The position numbers and the translations under genes are program-made. Shown piece after piece: positions 17,368 through 26,335 of a stretch of 64,000 nt of DNA (its first letter is position 1; each line of letters begins with the position of its first letter). The notes below the pieces were generated by a model that was not told the DNA's origin, searched no databases, and worked only from the letters and a program-made list of their open reading frames with translations. The DNA is from a bacterium (GTDB lineage: Bacteria; Desulfobacterota; DSWW01), in NCBI GenBank assembly GCA_028277985.1, contig JANQFG010000151.1, positions 1-64,000 of the forward strand, written 5' to 3'.

Positions 17368-17518
17368 GAAATCAGCGGGTTGGAGGTTTTTCTTCTTTAG
17401 GCCAAGATAGAAGCTCGACCCTTGGATGTCAAGAACCGCAAGCACCGCAAGGGTCACGGAGGCGGGACGTTGGGGACAACGGTCCGGCCAGGATATTCCG
17501 TGAAAAGTGCCGAGGAGC

Positions 17519-19390
17519 CTACTCCCTGCCCCAATACATCTCGGCGATTTCTCGACGGTAATGTCTTTCGATGATCTGCCTTCGTAGCCGGTTCGTCGGC
17601 GTCAGCTCTCCGGCCTCCTGGGTGAAGGGGTCCTGAAGGAGAGCGAACCTTTTCAGGGTTTCGAAGCGAGACAGATCCTTGTTCACCTCTTCCACGACGT
17701 CGTTGAAGAGTGCCCGGATCTTCGGATGCTCGAGGAGTTCCGCCCGGTTCATGAACAGAATTCGCCTCTTCAGCGCAAGAGGCTCCAGCTTGCCGAAGGC
17801 GGGGACGATCAGGGCGGTCAGGTACTTTCTTCCGTCACCGATGACCATTGCCTGCTTCACATAAGGGCTTCGCCTGAGCTTGCCCTCGATCGGCTGGGGA
17901 GGTATGTTCTTGCCTGCCGCTGTAATGAGCAGCTCTTTCTTCCTGCCCGTGATCGAGAGGAACCCGTCTGCATCGAGTTGTCCGATGTCTCCGGTGGCGA
18001 ACCATCCGTTCTCGTCGGAGGCCTTTTCGAGGGGCCGCCCGGGTCGATGATAACCTTCCGTGACCATTTTCCCGCGCACAAGGATCTCGCCGTCCTCTGC
18101 GAAACCCAGCTCGCAGCCGGTCAGGGGCAGCCCGACCGTTCCTGGTTTATGACGGGCGGGGTAGTTGGCCGTGACGGCACCGGTGAGCTCCGTCATTCCG
18201 TATACGTTGAAAAGGGGCATCTGAATAACGCTGAAGAAGGCTTCCAGCTCCCGGGGCAGAGGCGCCCCGGCGCAGAAGCAGCACCGGAGTCGGGCCCCCA
18301 TGCGGTCCCTGATCTTCTGAACCGCCCTCTTCTTGATCCATCTCAGAGGGACCTTGAAGCCCGGTGGGGCTCTCAGTCCTTCGTCGCCGCGCAGATACTC
18401 TCCTTCCATCCATCGGAAGATGCGTTGGTACACCTCCTTCAAGGGCGGGGAGCTGTAAAGCAGGTTCTCCATGATCAGGTTCTGGATCTTCTCGTACGTT
18501 CGGGGCACACCGACCAACAAATGGGGCCTGAACTCTCGCAGCTTCTCCGGGACCGTATCCATGTCCGCGCAGTAGGCAAGGGTGGCGCCTTCGAGCAGAA
18601 CCACGGTGTCTACAACCCTCTGCAGGATATGAGAGAGGGGAAGAAAAGAGACGAGGAGGTCCTCCGGCTGAAGAAGCAGCATACCGCCGACAGCCTCCTT
18701 TTCTGCAAGGAAGTTGCGGTGGCTCAGCAGGACGCCCTTTGGCCATTGGCTGCTGGTGCCGCTCGTATAGACGATCGTTGCGGGATCCGGAGAAGCGACC
18801 TTTGAAGCGAGGATTTCGATGGGCCTGCGGTCCTCTTGGCCCAATTCCTCCAGCTGGGGGAGCGAAAGATCCGGTTCACCGTGACCCTCCGGAAGGTCGT
18901 CTTCGAGAAAGACCAGTCCCTTCAACTGGGGCAGCTTTTCCCGGATCGCCAGGATGTTCTGGAGATGAGGCCCCGCGGACAGGAAGATCCATCTGGCCCT
19001 CGAGTGCTTCAATTGGTACGCGAGCTGTTGGAGCGAGAGGTTCGTGTAGATCGGAACCGTGACGCCCCCGGTGGCCATGATCGAGAAATCGGCGATCGTC
19101 CATTCCGGACGGTTCTCGCTGATCAGGGCAACGCTGTCACCCTTCTTGATCCCGAGCTTCAGAAGACCGGAGGCGATCCTCTCGATCCGGTCCAGGAGCT
19201 CACCGTAGGAAGTGGAGGCTTTCGGCCCGTTGCGGGACCTGAGGAGGGCCGTCCGTTTCGGGTACTGCTTCGCCCCTTCCAGCAGACGAATGAGGATGTT
19301 GTCTTGGCGGGCGCGGTCTGTTGGTTTTTTCCCTTTCCCCGGGTATCCTTTTGAAAGAGGCGTAGGGTTGCGCGGGGGTTTCATTTTCAT
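17519..19390 (-). CDS. Long-chain acyl-CoA synthetase (AMP-forming)
   Basis: 623 residues. ANL superfamily: TSYGELLDRIERIASGLLKL, the ATP loop YTSGTSSQWPKG, NVYGMTELTGAV, and GWFATGDIGQLDADGFLSI with the adenylate-binding Asp, followed by GRKKELLITAAGKNI. The loop is unusual because family members normally read YTSGTTGxPKG; here one residue is inserted and the TG is replaced. Long-chain synthetases activate fatty acids to acyl-CoA at the inner membrane. The gene is divergent from the dehydratase-like pair at 19510. Start codon choice between 19390 and 19384 is open. Confidence 0.9.
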   Translation of the reverse strand: MKMKPPRNPTPLSKGYPGKGKKPTDRARQDNILIRLLEGAKQYPKRTALLRSRNGPKASTSYGELLDRIERIASGLLKLGIKKGDSVALISENRPEWTIADFSIMATGGVTVPIYTNLSLQQLAYQLKHSRARWIFLSAGPHLQNILAIREKLPQLKGLVFLEDDLPEGHGEPDLSLPQLEELGQEDRRPIEILASKVASPDPATIVYTSGTSSQWPKGVLLSHRNFLAEKEAVGGMLLLQPEDLLVSFLPLSHILQRVVDTVVLLEGATLAYCADMDTVPEKLREFRPHLLVGVPRTYEKIQNLIMENLLYSSPPLKEVYQRIFRWMEGEYLRGDEGLRAPPGFKVPLRWIKKRAVQKIRDRMGARLRCCFCAGAPLPRELEAFFSVIQMPLFNVYGMTELTGAVTANYPARHKPGTVGLPLTGCELGFAEDGEILVRGKMVTEGYHRPGRPLEKASDENGWFATGDIGQLDADGFLSITGRKKELLITAAGKNIPPQPIEGKLRRSPYVKQAMVIGDGRKYLTALIVPAFGKLEPLALKRRILFMNRAELLEHPKIRALFNDVVEEVNKDLSRFETLKRFALLQDPFTQEAGELTPTNRLRRQIIERHYRREIAEMYWGRE

Positions 19391-19509
19391 GGACCACGCG
19401 GAAGGACAATCTAGAATGGCAAACGATTTTCCCCACTCACAAACGTCATCATTCTAGGGGCCGCGTCGGTCGATGTCAATTCGAGCTGTCAGGGGTTTCA
19501 GGAGCAGAA

Positions 19510-20685
19510 ATGAGCCGGGTCGATACGTTGCGTGAGATCGAGGATGTGGTTCGAAATCCGTTGAAGCTTATTGCCCACTGGAAGGAGCGCTCGGGGGGCA
19601 AGGTGGTGGGCTGTCTCGCATGTATGCCACCCTTTGTTCCGGAGGAGTTGGTCCATGCTGCGGGCATGCTTCCCGTGGGATTATGGGGTGCCGAAATCCC
19701 GGTTCGGCTGGCCGACGCGAAGCTGCAGAGCTTCGCCTGCTCGGTGGCTCGCACGTCCCTCGAGATGGGGCTGAAGGAGGCCATATCGGTCTGTGACGGC
19801 TTCATGTTCCCTTCCACGTGCGACGCCTTTCAGAACCTGTCCGAGGTCTGGAAGGCGACCACGGAGAAGCCCTGCTTCAAGGTGACCTACCCGAAGCGAA
19901 CCAACGGGGAGGCGGCCCGAGGGTATCTGCAAAAGGAGTTCGAACTCCTCCAAGCCGAGCTTGCGCGGTTCTCGGGGGCGCCCGTGGGAGAGCGGGAGCT
20001 TAGGAAAAGCATTGAAATCTACAACGAAAACAGGAGGCTCATGAGAGAGTTGGACCGGTTGCGGGCGGGGAGGCCGGATTTTCTTTCCACCCGCCAGATG
20101 ACCGATGTCGTGATGGCTTCCTCTTTCCTTCCCAGGGAGGAACACTCTCGGCTCGTCAGGTCTCTGCTCGAGGCTGCCTCCGAGCCGGCTCGGCCACGGG
20201 GTGAGCCGGGGGAGGGTGGGAAGGAGCCGGTTCGGATCTTCCTTACCGGGGTCATGGCCCGACCGATTGCCATTCCCACGGCCCTGGAAGAGCTTGGCGT
20301 ATGGGTCGTCGGGGATGATCTTGGTCTGGGGTCGCTCTACTACTCGACCGAGATTCCGGGAGGAGCAGCCTCCCACGTCGATCTTGCCGAGGGATACCTC
20401 CGTTACCCACCCTGTTCCACCCTGCATCCCTCCCCGCCCGCCCGTGCCCGTACCCTGATCAGCAGGGTCCGTGAGACGAAGGCGGAAGGGGTCTTGATTC
20501 TGGTTACGAAGTTCTGCGAACCGGAGCTGTTCGATCATCCTCAACTCCGGGAAGATCTCAAGGAGGCGGGCATTCCCTCGGTCCTGCTCGAGACGGAGCT
20601 GAGCATGACCGCCCCGGGTGCCTTGCGAACACGCGTGGAGGCCCTTGTCGAGACGTTGAAGGAGAACAGACATCATGGAAGGTAA
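19510..20685 (+). CDS. 2-hydroxyacyl-CoA dehydratase/benzoyl-CoA reductase-like subunit
   Basis: 391 residues; ATG with AGGAG six bases upstream. HgdB/BcrC-like fold with Cys residues that could ligate iron-sulphur: VGCLACMPPFVPEELVHAAG, QSFACSVART and FPSTCDAFQNLSEVW. These families use an ATP-driven radical mechanism to dehydrate 2-hydroxyacyl-CoA or reduce the aromatic ring of benzoyl-CoA. It overlaps the next gene by 11 bases, consistent with a heterodimer. The activator ATPase (HgdC/BcrA/BcrD type) is not in the window, so the reaction remains undecided. Confidence 0.85.
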   Translation: MSRVDTLREIEDVVRNPLKLIAHWKERSGGKVVGCLACMPPFVPEELVHAAGMLPVGLWGAEIPVRLADAKLQSFACSVARTSLEMGLKEAISVCDGFMFPSTCDAFQNLSEVWKATTEKPCFKVTYPKRTNGEAARGYLQKEFELLQAELARFSGAPVGERELRKSIEIYNENRRLMRELDRLRAGRPDFLSTRQMTDVVMASSFLPREEHSRLVRSLLEAASEPARPRGEPGEGGKEPVRIFLTGVMARPIAIPTALEELGVWVVGDDLGLGSLYYSTEIPGGAASHVDLAEGYLRYPPCSTLHPSPPARARTLISRVRETKAEGVLILVTKFCEPELFDHPQLREDLKEAGIPSVLLETELSMTAPGALRTRVEALVETLKENRHHGR

Positions 20686-21904
20686 GGTCCAGGGAGACGG
20701 AAGGCTGAAATCCTTCGTCAAGATGCGGGAATTGATGACAGAGTACTACCTCTCCGCCAAGGACGCAGAGAATCGAGGCCGGAAGGTGGCGTGGGTGACG
20801 AGCGGTGCTCCCGTGGAATTGCTCCATGCCATGGACGTGATACCGATCTATCCGGAGAACCATGCGGCGATGTGCGGCGCCTCGAAGATGGGCGTGGAAT
20901 TGCAGCAGGCGTCCGAGGACATTGGCTATTCCATGGATCTGTGCTCCTATGCCCGCACAGACATCGGCTCCATCCTGACCGGGAAGAGCCCGGTGCTGGG
21001 TCTTCCAAAACCGGACTTCATGGTTGCCTGTAACAACATCTGTACGACCGTGGTCAAGTGGTACGAGGTGGTCAGTCGAATCCACCAGGTCCCGGTCTTC
21101 ATGATAGACATGCCGTTTCTTCACAAGGGCCTGGAGGATCACGTCGTGGATTACGTGGTGGACCAGATGGCCGAGTATGTCCACTTTCTCGAGGAGCAGA
21201 CCGGGAAGGTCTTCGATCCGGATCGCTTCCTGGAGGTAGCCACCAAGAGCGTGGAGACCACCCGACTCTGGAAGGGCATTCTGGATACTTGCACCAGCAT
21301 GCCCGCCCCAATGACCTCCTTTGACGCCTTTGTGCACATCGCCCCGATCGTGACCCTTCGGGGAACCCAGAAGTGTGTGGATTATTACAGGCTCCTCAAG
21401 GAAGAGCTTGAGGAACGTGTTGAGGCCCGGGTCGGAGCCGTCCCGGAGGAGCGTCACAGGTTACTGTGGGACAACCTGCCGATCTGGTTCAACCTGAGGG
21501 GCTTGAGCGAGCGACTGGCCGAGTGGAAGGCCTGTCTCGTGGCCGCTACCTATGCAGACTCATGGTGTGCGAGGATCGCCTCTGTGGAGGACTCGATGAC
21601 GACAGAGACGATCTTCGGCGAACTCGCCAAGGTCTATCTCGTACCTTACATCAACAGCAACTTTGACCATCGAGTGGAGCTCCTGAAGAGCATGGTGGAG
21701 AGATACCGTGCCAACGGATTCCTCATGCATTCCGACCGGAGCTGCAAGCCCTATTCCCTCGGGCAGTACGTCATCCGGGACGAAGTGACCCGGCAGACCG
21801 GCGTGCCCGGTCTCGTGATCGAGGCGGACATGAACGATTCCCGCCAATGGGCCGAGGCCCCGACGATGACGAGAATCCAGGCCTATTTAGAAACCCTTTC
21901 CTAG
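20675..21904 (+). CDS. 2-hydroxyacyl-CoA dehydratase/benzoyl-CoA reductase-like subunit, partner
   Basis: 409 residues, overlapping the upstream subunit. Signature segments are VAWVTSGAPVELLHAMDVIP, IGYSMDLCSYARTDIGS and MVACNNICTTVVKWYEVV. The C-terminus has SDRSCKPYSLGQY and GLVIEADMNDSRQWAE, a typical BcrB/HgdA ending with conserved Cys and Asp. It should form the heterodimer with the 19510 product. The 320-base region after it (21905-22224) contains a three-copy hairpin element and heptamers. Confidence 0.87.
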   Translation: MEGKVQGDGRLKSFVKMRELMTEYYLSAKDAENRGRKVAWVTSGAPVELLHAMDVIPIYPENHAAMCGASKMGVELQQASEDIGYSMDLCSYARTDIGSILTGKSPVLGLPKPDFMVACNNICTTVVKWYEVVSRIHQVPVFMIDMPFLHKGLEDHVVDYVVDQMAEYVHFLEEQTGKVFDPDRFLEVATKSVETTRLWKGILDTCTSMPAPMTSFDAFVHIAPIVTLRGTQKCVDYYRLLKEELEERVEARVGAVPEERHRLLWDNLPIWFNLRGLSERLAEWKACLVAATYADSWCARIASVEDSMTTETIFGELAKVYLVPYINSNFDHRVELLKSMVERYRANGFLMHSDRSCKPYSLGQYVIRDEVTRQTGVPGLVIEADMNDSRQWAEAPTMTRIQAYLETLS

Positions 21905-21951
21905 AGAACTTCACCGAAGATGCTCGCCACGTCGTTCGATGGTCGTGCTGG

Positions 21952-22057
21952 TCTCTGCAGTCCTGGGTTCCGTCTCCGATTTGTTTGGGCTCAGTCGCCC
22001 CCCCGTACAACAAAGTCGCCCGGCTCAAATCTGAGCCGAAACCCAGGACTGCAGAGA
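21952..22057 (-). repeat. Variable-stem/conserved-core hairpin, copy A
   Basis: Stem 21952-21983 pairs in register with 22026-22057: 32 positions, with an uninterrupted 18-bp outer arm and only positions 21970, 21973 and 21977 not Watson-Crick. The conserved core, read on the minus strand, contains GCCGGGCGACTTT and GGGGGCGACTGAGCCCAA. It begins 48 bases after the stop of the 20675 gene, in antisense orientation. Confidence 0.75.
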
Positions 22058-22190
22058 TCCTGTACACTCCGTCGAAGTACTCCAGAACACTTTCCCCGCA
22101 CTGCCTGCGATCAGGTTTCCAGGGGCGGATCGCAGATGCCCCTCCCCACCCAGGGCCGGAGAGATGTCTTGAGCGTGGACGGTGGTGGGG

Positions 22191-22225
22191 TCCTGACCCC
22201 TGAAACCTGTTCCCTGATCCCTGAT
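22191..22225. repeat. Five tandem heptamers at the end of the BamA-like gene
   Basis: TCCTGAC, CCCTGAA, ACCTGTT, CCCTGAT, CCCTGAT in tandem. The array abuts the stop codon of the minus-strand gene at 22225. No facing array is visible. Confidence 0.6.
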
Positions 22226-23925
22226 TAGAAGCCGGTGGAGGTGGCCACGGTGAAGACGGAGTCCTCGATGGGGTCTGCTCCCGAGCCGACGGGGAACCCC
22301 CAGGTGAGCTGAAGCACATTGGTGCCCGCTACCGCGGGCAGGGCGATCCGCAGCCCCGCCCCGACAGCGTGCCGGAGGTCGGCGATGTCGATCGATTGCC
22401 CCTCGTCCCAGACGAAGCCGGTGTCGTAGAATACGAGGATTCCGAGGGCCACGAGGCGGAAGAGGTTTCTGGCCAGGAAGACCCTGTCCTCTATGCTGAG
22501 CAGCAACCGCTTGTTTCCAGTGAATTCATCCCGGCTGTATCCACGGAGCCCGTTCGGGTAGCCGAGCCCAAGCAGCTGGTCCGGGTCGAGGTTGGTCCCG
22601 TAGCTGAAGGAGCCCAGCCAGTGAAGAGTGTGCAGAAAGGGCCCTGCATCGAGGAAGGTATCCCGGAGATAGTGATCGTACCCGAACGAGAACAGGCCGT
22701 TTCGGACCCGGTCTCCATCCCATTCTCCTTCTGCGGAGGCATCGAGGAACAGGAAGTGGCCCTTGCGGAAGGAGTGCCCCTGGACGTCGGAAAGGGAGAA
22801 GATCCACTCGTCCGCGTCGGCACCAAGCAGATCGGCCGAAAAGGCGACCGAGAGGTTCAGGTCGTTCGCCATATTGAAATCTTCGCGACGACCGAACTTG
22901 TCGATTCTCTCTTCAACGATGTATCGGACCCCGAGCCTCTGATAGGCGATTCCTATGGAGCTGGTCGTATCCTCGGCTGGAGGCTCGATCTCCTCGCCCG
23001 CTGCCGAGACGATCCGGTAGTCCCGGATCCGCTTCTGCACATATCGGTAGAAGGGGCCGATCCGATGGACAACGGGCGGACCGCGCTTGAGGGCGTAGCT
23101 GAAATCGACTCCTGCGCTCAAGTCCTTTTGTTCGAACAGGGAGGCGATTTCACCGTCCCTGATGAGGCGCCTTTCCCGCCTGAAATGCCGACCGAAGAGA
23201 CTGGCTGACCAGGGCGTCTCGAGTGAATAGAAGGGCCGGTCGGCGACTCCCTGGAGGAACTCGCCGGTTTCCCGGTCCTGGAAGGTCGAGGAGAAGCGGT
23301 ACCGGGAGCCCCTGATGTTCGGGTCTACGTATCGCAGGCCCCAGGAATCCTCGATGAAGGTGTTTCTCGCTTCCGCGCCTTTTCGTCCCCAGACCGACAG
23401 CCGCTTCCCCCTGCCGAGCAGGTTCTGTTCGGTGAGGCCCAGAGTGACCGCCTGTGCGGTGTCCACTCCCTGGATCTGAAAAATCGGAATCAACGACCAG
23501 TTCTCCCGGAGGTGCACATCGATCCGGACCTCGCCGGGAGCGGTCAGAGCGCACTCGATCCGCTCATTCCGAGTGTAGTCGAGGTCCCTCAGGTTCCTGA
23601 GTGTCTCTCGGACGAGTTCAGGGTTCAGGCGGTCGCCCTCCTCGAAGAGCAGTTCGCGTCGGATGACCACTTCCCGAGTGTTGATGTGAATCTTGTTCAA
23701 GGTCTTCCATGGAAAGAGCGAAGGCAGGTCGTCCTCCGGGCCGAAGATGTCCTCGTGGAAGATGCGGATCTCTTGAATTTCCGCGTTCGGGTGCCCTCTC
23801 AGGATTTCGTCACACGACGCACACTCCAGCTCCTCGGCGAAGGCCTGGGTACTGGGTAGACCCAGAAGAACAATGCTGAGGGCAAGGAAAAGGGAGAGTC
23901 TGCATGATCCCTTTGTAGGTTTCAT
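22225..23925 (-). CDS. BamA/TamA-like outer membrane beta-barrel protein with POTRA-type domain
   Basis: 566 residues, ATG at 23925. A signal peptide (LSLFLALSIVLLGLPSTQAFA) is followed by a Cys pair, ECASC. A POTRA-like region comes next: VVIRRELLFEEGDRLNPELV, then TLRNLRDLDYTRNERI. From ~170 to the end are alternating amphipathic strands typical of Omp85/surface-antigen barrels, including GLGYPNGLRGYSRDEF, a form of the lid-lock motif, and a C-terminal Phe. Omp85 proteins insert or export proteins at the outer membrane. With a single POTRA-like unit and no bam neighbours, this is not the housekeeping BamA. Function unknown. Confidence 0.82.
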   Translation of the reverse strand: MKPTKGSCRLSLFLALSIVLLGLPSTQAFAEELECASCDEILRGHPNAEIQEIRIFHEDIFGPEDDLPSLFPWKTLNKIHINTREVVIRRELLFEEGDRLNPELVRETLRNLRDLDYTRNERIECALTAPGEVRIDVHLRENWSLIPIFQIQGVDTAQAVTLGLTEQNLLGRGKRLSVWGRKGAEARNTFIEDSWGLRYVDPNIRGSRYRFSSTFQDRETGEFLQGVADRPFYSLETPWSASLFGRHFRRERRLIRDGEIASLFEQKDLSAGVDFSYALKRGPPVVHRIGPFYRYVQKRIRDYRIVSAAGEEIEPPAEDTTSSIGIAYQRLGVRYIVEERIDKFGRREDFNMANDLNLSVAFSADLLGADADEWIFSLSDVQGHSFRKGHFLFLDASAEGEWDGDRVRNGLFSFGYDHYLRDTFLDAGPFLHTLHWLGSFSYGTNLDPDQLLGLGYPNGLRGYSRDEFTGNKRLLLSIEDRVFLARNLFRLVALGILVFYDTGFVWDEGQSIDIADLRHAVGAGLRIALPAVAGTNVLQLTWGFPVGSGADPIEDSVFTVATSTGF

Positions 23926-24082
23926 TTTCTCAGCCGGATTTGGAGTGGTTGTGTACATCGCTTACCGTCGCCGGACTCGGTTCCAGGGTGTGGGGTTGGG
24001 CATGGGAAATTCTAGGAGGGGGCATCGGGTGAGCCGGTGGGAAGTCTAAGCGACTGTTGTCGGCGAAACTCGGCCTGCTCGG

Positions 24083-24181
24083 TCCTCTGCCGGGTCCCGT
24101 GGGCGATTTTCGCCGGGCGACTTTGCAGATACGGGGGGGCGACGGAGCCCAAGGAAATCGAACACGGGACCCGGTAGAGGA
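24083..24181 (+). repeat. Variable-stem/conserved-core hairpin, copy B
   Basis: Arms 24083-24101 and 24163-24181 pair over 19 bp with one G-U wobble on the plus-strand transcript. After two unpaired positions pairing continues with CGATTT/AAATCG. The core contains GCCGGGCGACTTT and GGGGGCGACGGAGCCCAA. It lies 50 bases past the stop of the minus-strand gene ending at 24232, antisense to it. Nothing else is recognised in 23926-24231. Confidence 0.75.
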
Positions 24182-24231
24182 CTGAAGCCGAATACTGGCC
24201 CGAAACATCGAAGCTCTTGCAATCCGGCTCA

Positions 24232-25272
24232 CTACCCCCGGTCCATTTCAGACTGGACGAGCTCGATCGCCTCTTCACTCCGCTCGTGCTCTTCCAGCAT
24301 GGCCAGGAGCTTCTCCAGTATCTTCTCCCGCTGATTGATGTCCTCTGCCGCAAGGTCCAGGGCCTTGCGGAAAAGCCTTTCGGCGTGACCGACCTCTTCC
24401 AGCTTCCAGAATGCCTCGGCAGACTTTGCGACGACCCGTGGGTCCTCCGGAAAGGCGGTGAGGTTTGCCCGAATCTGCTGAACCGTCTTTTCTCTTTTCC
24501 CAATGTGGGCCAGAAGCAGGGCCCTTTCGCAGAGAAAATAGATCTCATCCGAGTAGGGGGCAAAGGTTTCGCACAGCTCGAAGGCCTCGTCGGTCATGTT
24601 CCTGCGCGCCAGATCCGCCGGAAGAGAGAGTAGCCAGTCGACCAGGAGGAAGTCCGTGCCCTCCTCCAGCAGGCACCAGGTTTCCCGGTCGCCCGCGTCC
24701 AGCTGTTTTCGAATGCCTGCGACGAGATCGAGCGCGGTCTGGATGTCCTTCGGGCCGCGAGGCTTGGACCGGGTCGAAAGCCACGTGACCAGGGCGGTCT
24801 TCAGCTTCTGAACGAGCGACTTTATGGGGGCGTTGAGTGTGTCGAGCAGGGGGGGCTTGAGGGGTGGCAGTTCTCCCTCTCCCTCGAGGACGAGCGGGTA
24901 GGAGAGCTTCGAGTCCGCCTCGCGCTCTTCCTTCCATTCGACGGTGAAACGCTGCTCTCTCTGGAAGTTGCACACACACAAGAAACTTCGTCCCCTCTCC
25001 AGGGGCAGCTTCGCGAGCTCCGCTTTGTTCGCCTTGCGGGAAGAACCTGCAGAGGGGCCTCCATACTCGGTCTCGGTATCCCACTCCTTGCCGCTCAGGT
25101 AGAAAGCGTAGAGATGCTTTCCCTTCATCTCGAAGCTCTTCTGCAGGACCGAATGCAGATGGTGCAGCGTATGCTTCTTCGTGAGTTCCACCGTCCTCCA
25201 GATTCTCGGTTTTCCTTCCGGGCTGATCTTGAAAACGAGGGTCTTCTCAGGGTCCTTCTTCTTCCGTGCCAT
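24232..25272 (-). CDS. Plasmid pRiA4b ORF-3-like domain protein with TPR-like C-terminus
   Basis: 346 residues, ATG at 25272. Residues ~10-130 match the pRiA4b ORF-3 pattern: VFKISPEGKPRIWRTVEL, HLHSVLQKSFEMKGKHLYAF and ERGRSFLCVCNF. This domain is widespread but uncharacterised. The C-terminal ~150 residues are helical with TPR-like pairs such as AEAFWKLEEVGHAERLFRKA and LAMLEEHERSEEAIELV. A central stretch is Cys-poor and charged. TPR repeats suggest protein binding. Not linked by context to a pathway; 130 bases separate it from hflC. Confidence 0.72.
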   Translation of the reverse strand: MARKKKDPEKTLVFKISPEGKPRIWRTVELTKKHTLHHLHSVLQKSFEMKGKHLYAFYLSGKEWDTETEYGGPSAGSSRKANKAELAKLPLERGRSFLCVCNFQREQRFTVEWKEEREADSKLSYPLVLEGEGELPPLKPPLLDTLNAPIKSLVQKLKTALVTWLSTRSKPRGPKDIQTALDLVAGIRKQLDAGDRETWCLLEEGTDFLLVDWLLSLPADLARRNMTDEAFELCETFAPYSDEIYFLCERALLLAHIGKREKTVQQIRANLTAFPEDPRVVAKSAEAFWKLEEVGHAERLFRKALDLAAEDINQREKILEKLLAMLEEHERSEEAIELVQSEMDRG

Positions 25273-25402
25273 CGATGGGCCTTTCCTGCTCCGCCGGTTC
25301 CCGAAACGGACCGTACCGCCGCAATGTCTGTTGAATAAAACGCTAAGGGGTCATCCCTTCCAGGTAACTCCCCTGAAGCTGCAAACCTCCATCCTCAGAC
25401 CT

Positions 25403-26335
25403 CTAAGGGGTCATTCCCTTGATGTACTTGAAGAACTCACTGTCCGTGCCGATGAGGAGATCGATTTCCTTTTCAGGAAGCCTCTTGTAGAGATCCAGCG
25501 TCTTTACCAGGGAGTAGAACTCTGGATCCTTGCCGTATGCCGCAGCATAGATCCCGGCGGCCTCGGCGTCGGCCTTTCCCTTGATCTCTTCACTTCTCCG
25601 GTAAGCCTCCGCCTGGATCGTCTTCAATTCCTTCTCCATCCGCCCCTCGATCTTCTGCCTTTCCCCCTGTCCCTCGGATCGGAACTTCTCGGCGATCTGC
25701 TTTCTCTCTGCGATCATCCTCTCGAAGACTCTTTCCTGCACGTCCTTGATATAGTTGATCCTCTTGACCCGAACGTCCACCAGTTGGATGCCGAGCTCGT
25801 CCACCTTGGGTTCCGACTGCTTGAGGACCATGAGCATCAATTGTCCCCGCCCCACCTCGACCTGGGTATCGATCGGTTCCTCTCGGCCCTTGATCGGGCT
25901 CGTCAGGACTTCCATCTTCCGGTTGGAGTCCCGGACCAGCTCGATCAGGGAGTGGGACTGGACCATGTTCCGGGTCGCCGCGTTGATAATGCTGTCCAGC
26001 TGGCTCTGCGCCGCAATCTCGTTGTTCACCTTTTCGAAGAACCTGCGGGCATTGACGATTCTCCATCGTGCGAAGGTGTCCACATAGATATATTTCTTGT
26101 CGAGGGTTGGGATCTGGCTCGGATCGCCGTCCCACTCTAGGATGTTCTTCGCGAAGAAGTTCGCTTTCCGCCAGGGCCACTTGAAATGCAGCCCCGCCCC
26201 GGTGATCGTATCCCCGATGGGGGCTCCGAACTGAGTGATGACCACTTGTTCCGTTTCGTCAAGGGTGTAGTAGCCCCGGCCGGCGACGACCGCGACGAGA
26301 AGGATCAGGATACCTAGTGGGAGTGTGAGCTTCAT
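25403..26335 (-). CDS. hflC: HflC, membrane protease-modulator subunit
   Basis: 310 residues. An N-terminal membrane helix (LTLPLGILILLVAVVAG) precedes the SPFH/band-7 domain: VVITQFGAPIGDTITGAGLH, then KYIYVDTFARWRI. A long charged helix follows (ERQKIEGRMEKELKTIQAEA). HflC pairs with HflK in a large ring around FtsH and tunes membrane-protein turnover. Start overlaps the hflK stop (ATGA). A 17-base copy of the gene's last codons recurs 60 bases downstream. Confidence 0.93.
   Translation of the reverse strand: MKLTLPLGILILLVAVVAGRGYYTLDETEQVVITQFGAPIGDTITGAGLHFKWPWRKANFFAKNILEWDGDPSQIPTLDKKYIYVDTFARWRIVNARRFFEKVNNEIAAQSQLDSIINAATRNMVQSHSLIELVRDSNRKMEVLTSPIKGREEPIDTQVEVGRGQLMLMVLKQSEPKVDELGIQLVDVRVKRINYIKDVQERVFERMIAERKQIAEKFRSEGQGERQKIEGRMEKELKTIQAEAYRRSEEIKGKADAEAAGIYAAAYGKDPEFYSLVKTLDLYKRLPEKEIDLLIGTDSEFFKYIKGMTP

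Noticed and set aside
24083-24181. An integron attC site
   Set aside because: In attC the ends are conserved and the centre varies. Here the centre is conserved and the ends vary; there is no integrase nearby.
24083-24181. A retron msr-msd region
   Set aside because: No reverse transcriptase gene lies near any of the three copies.
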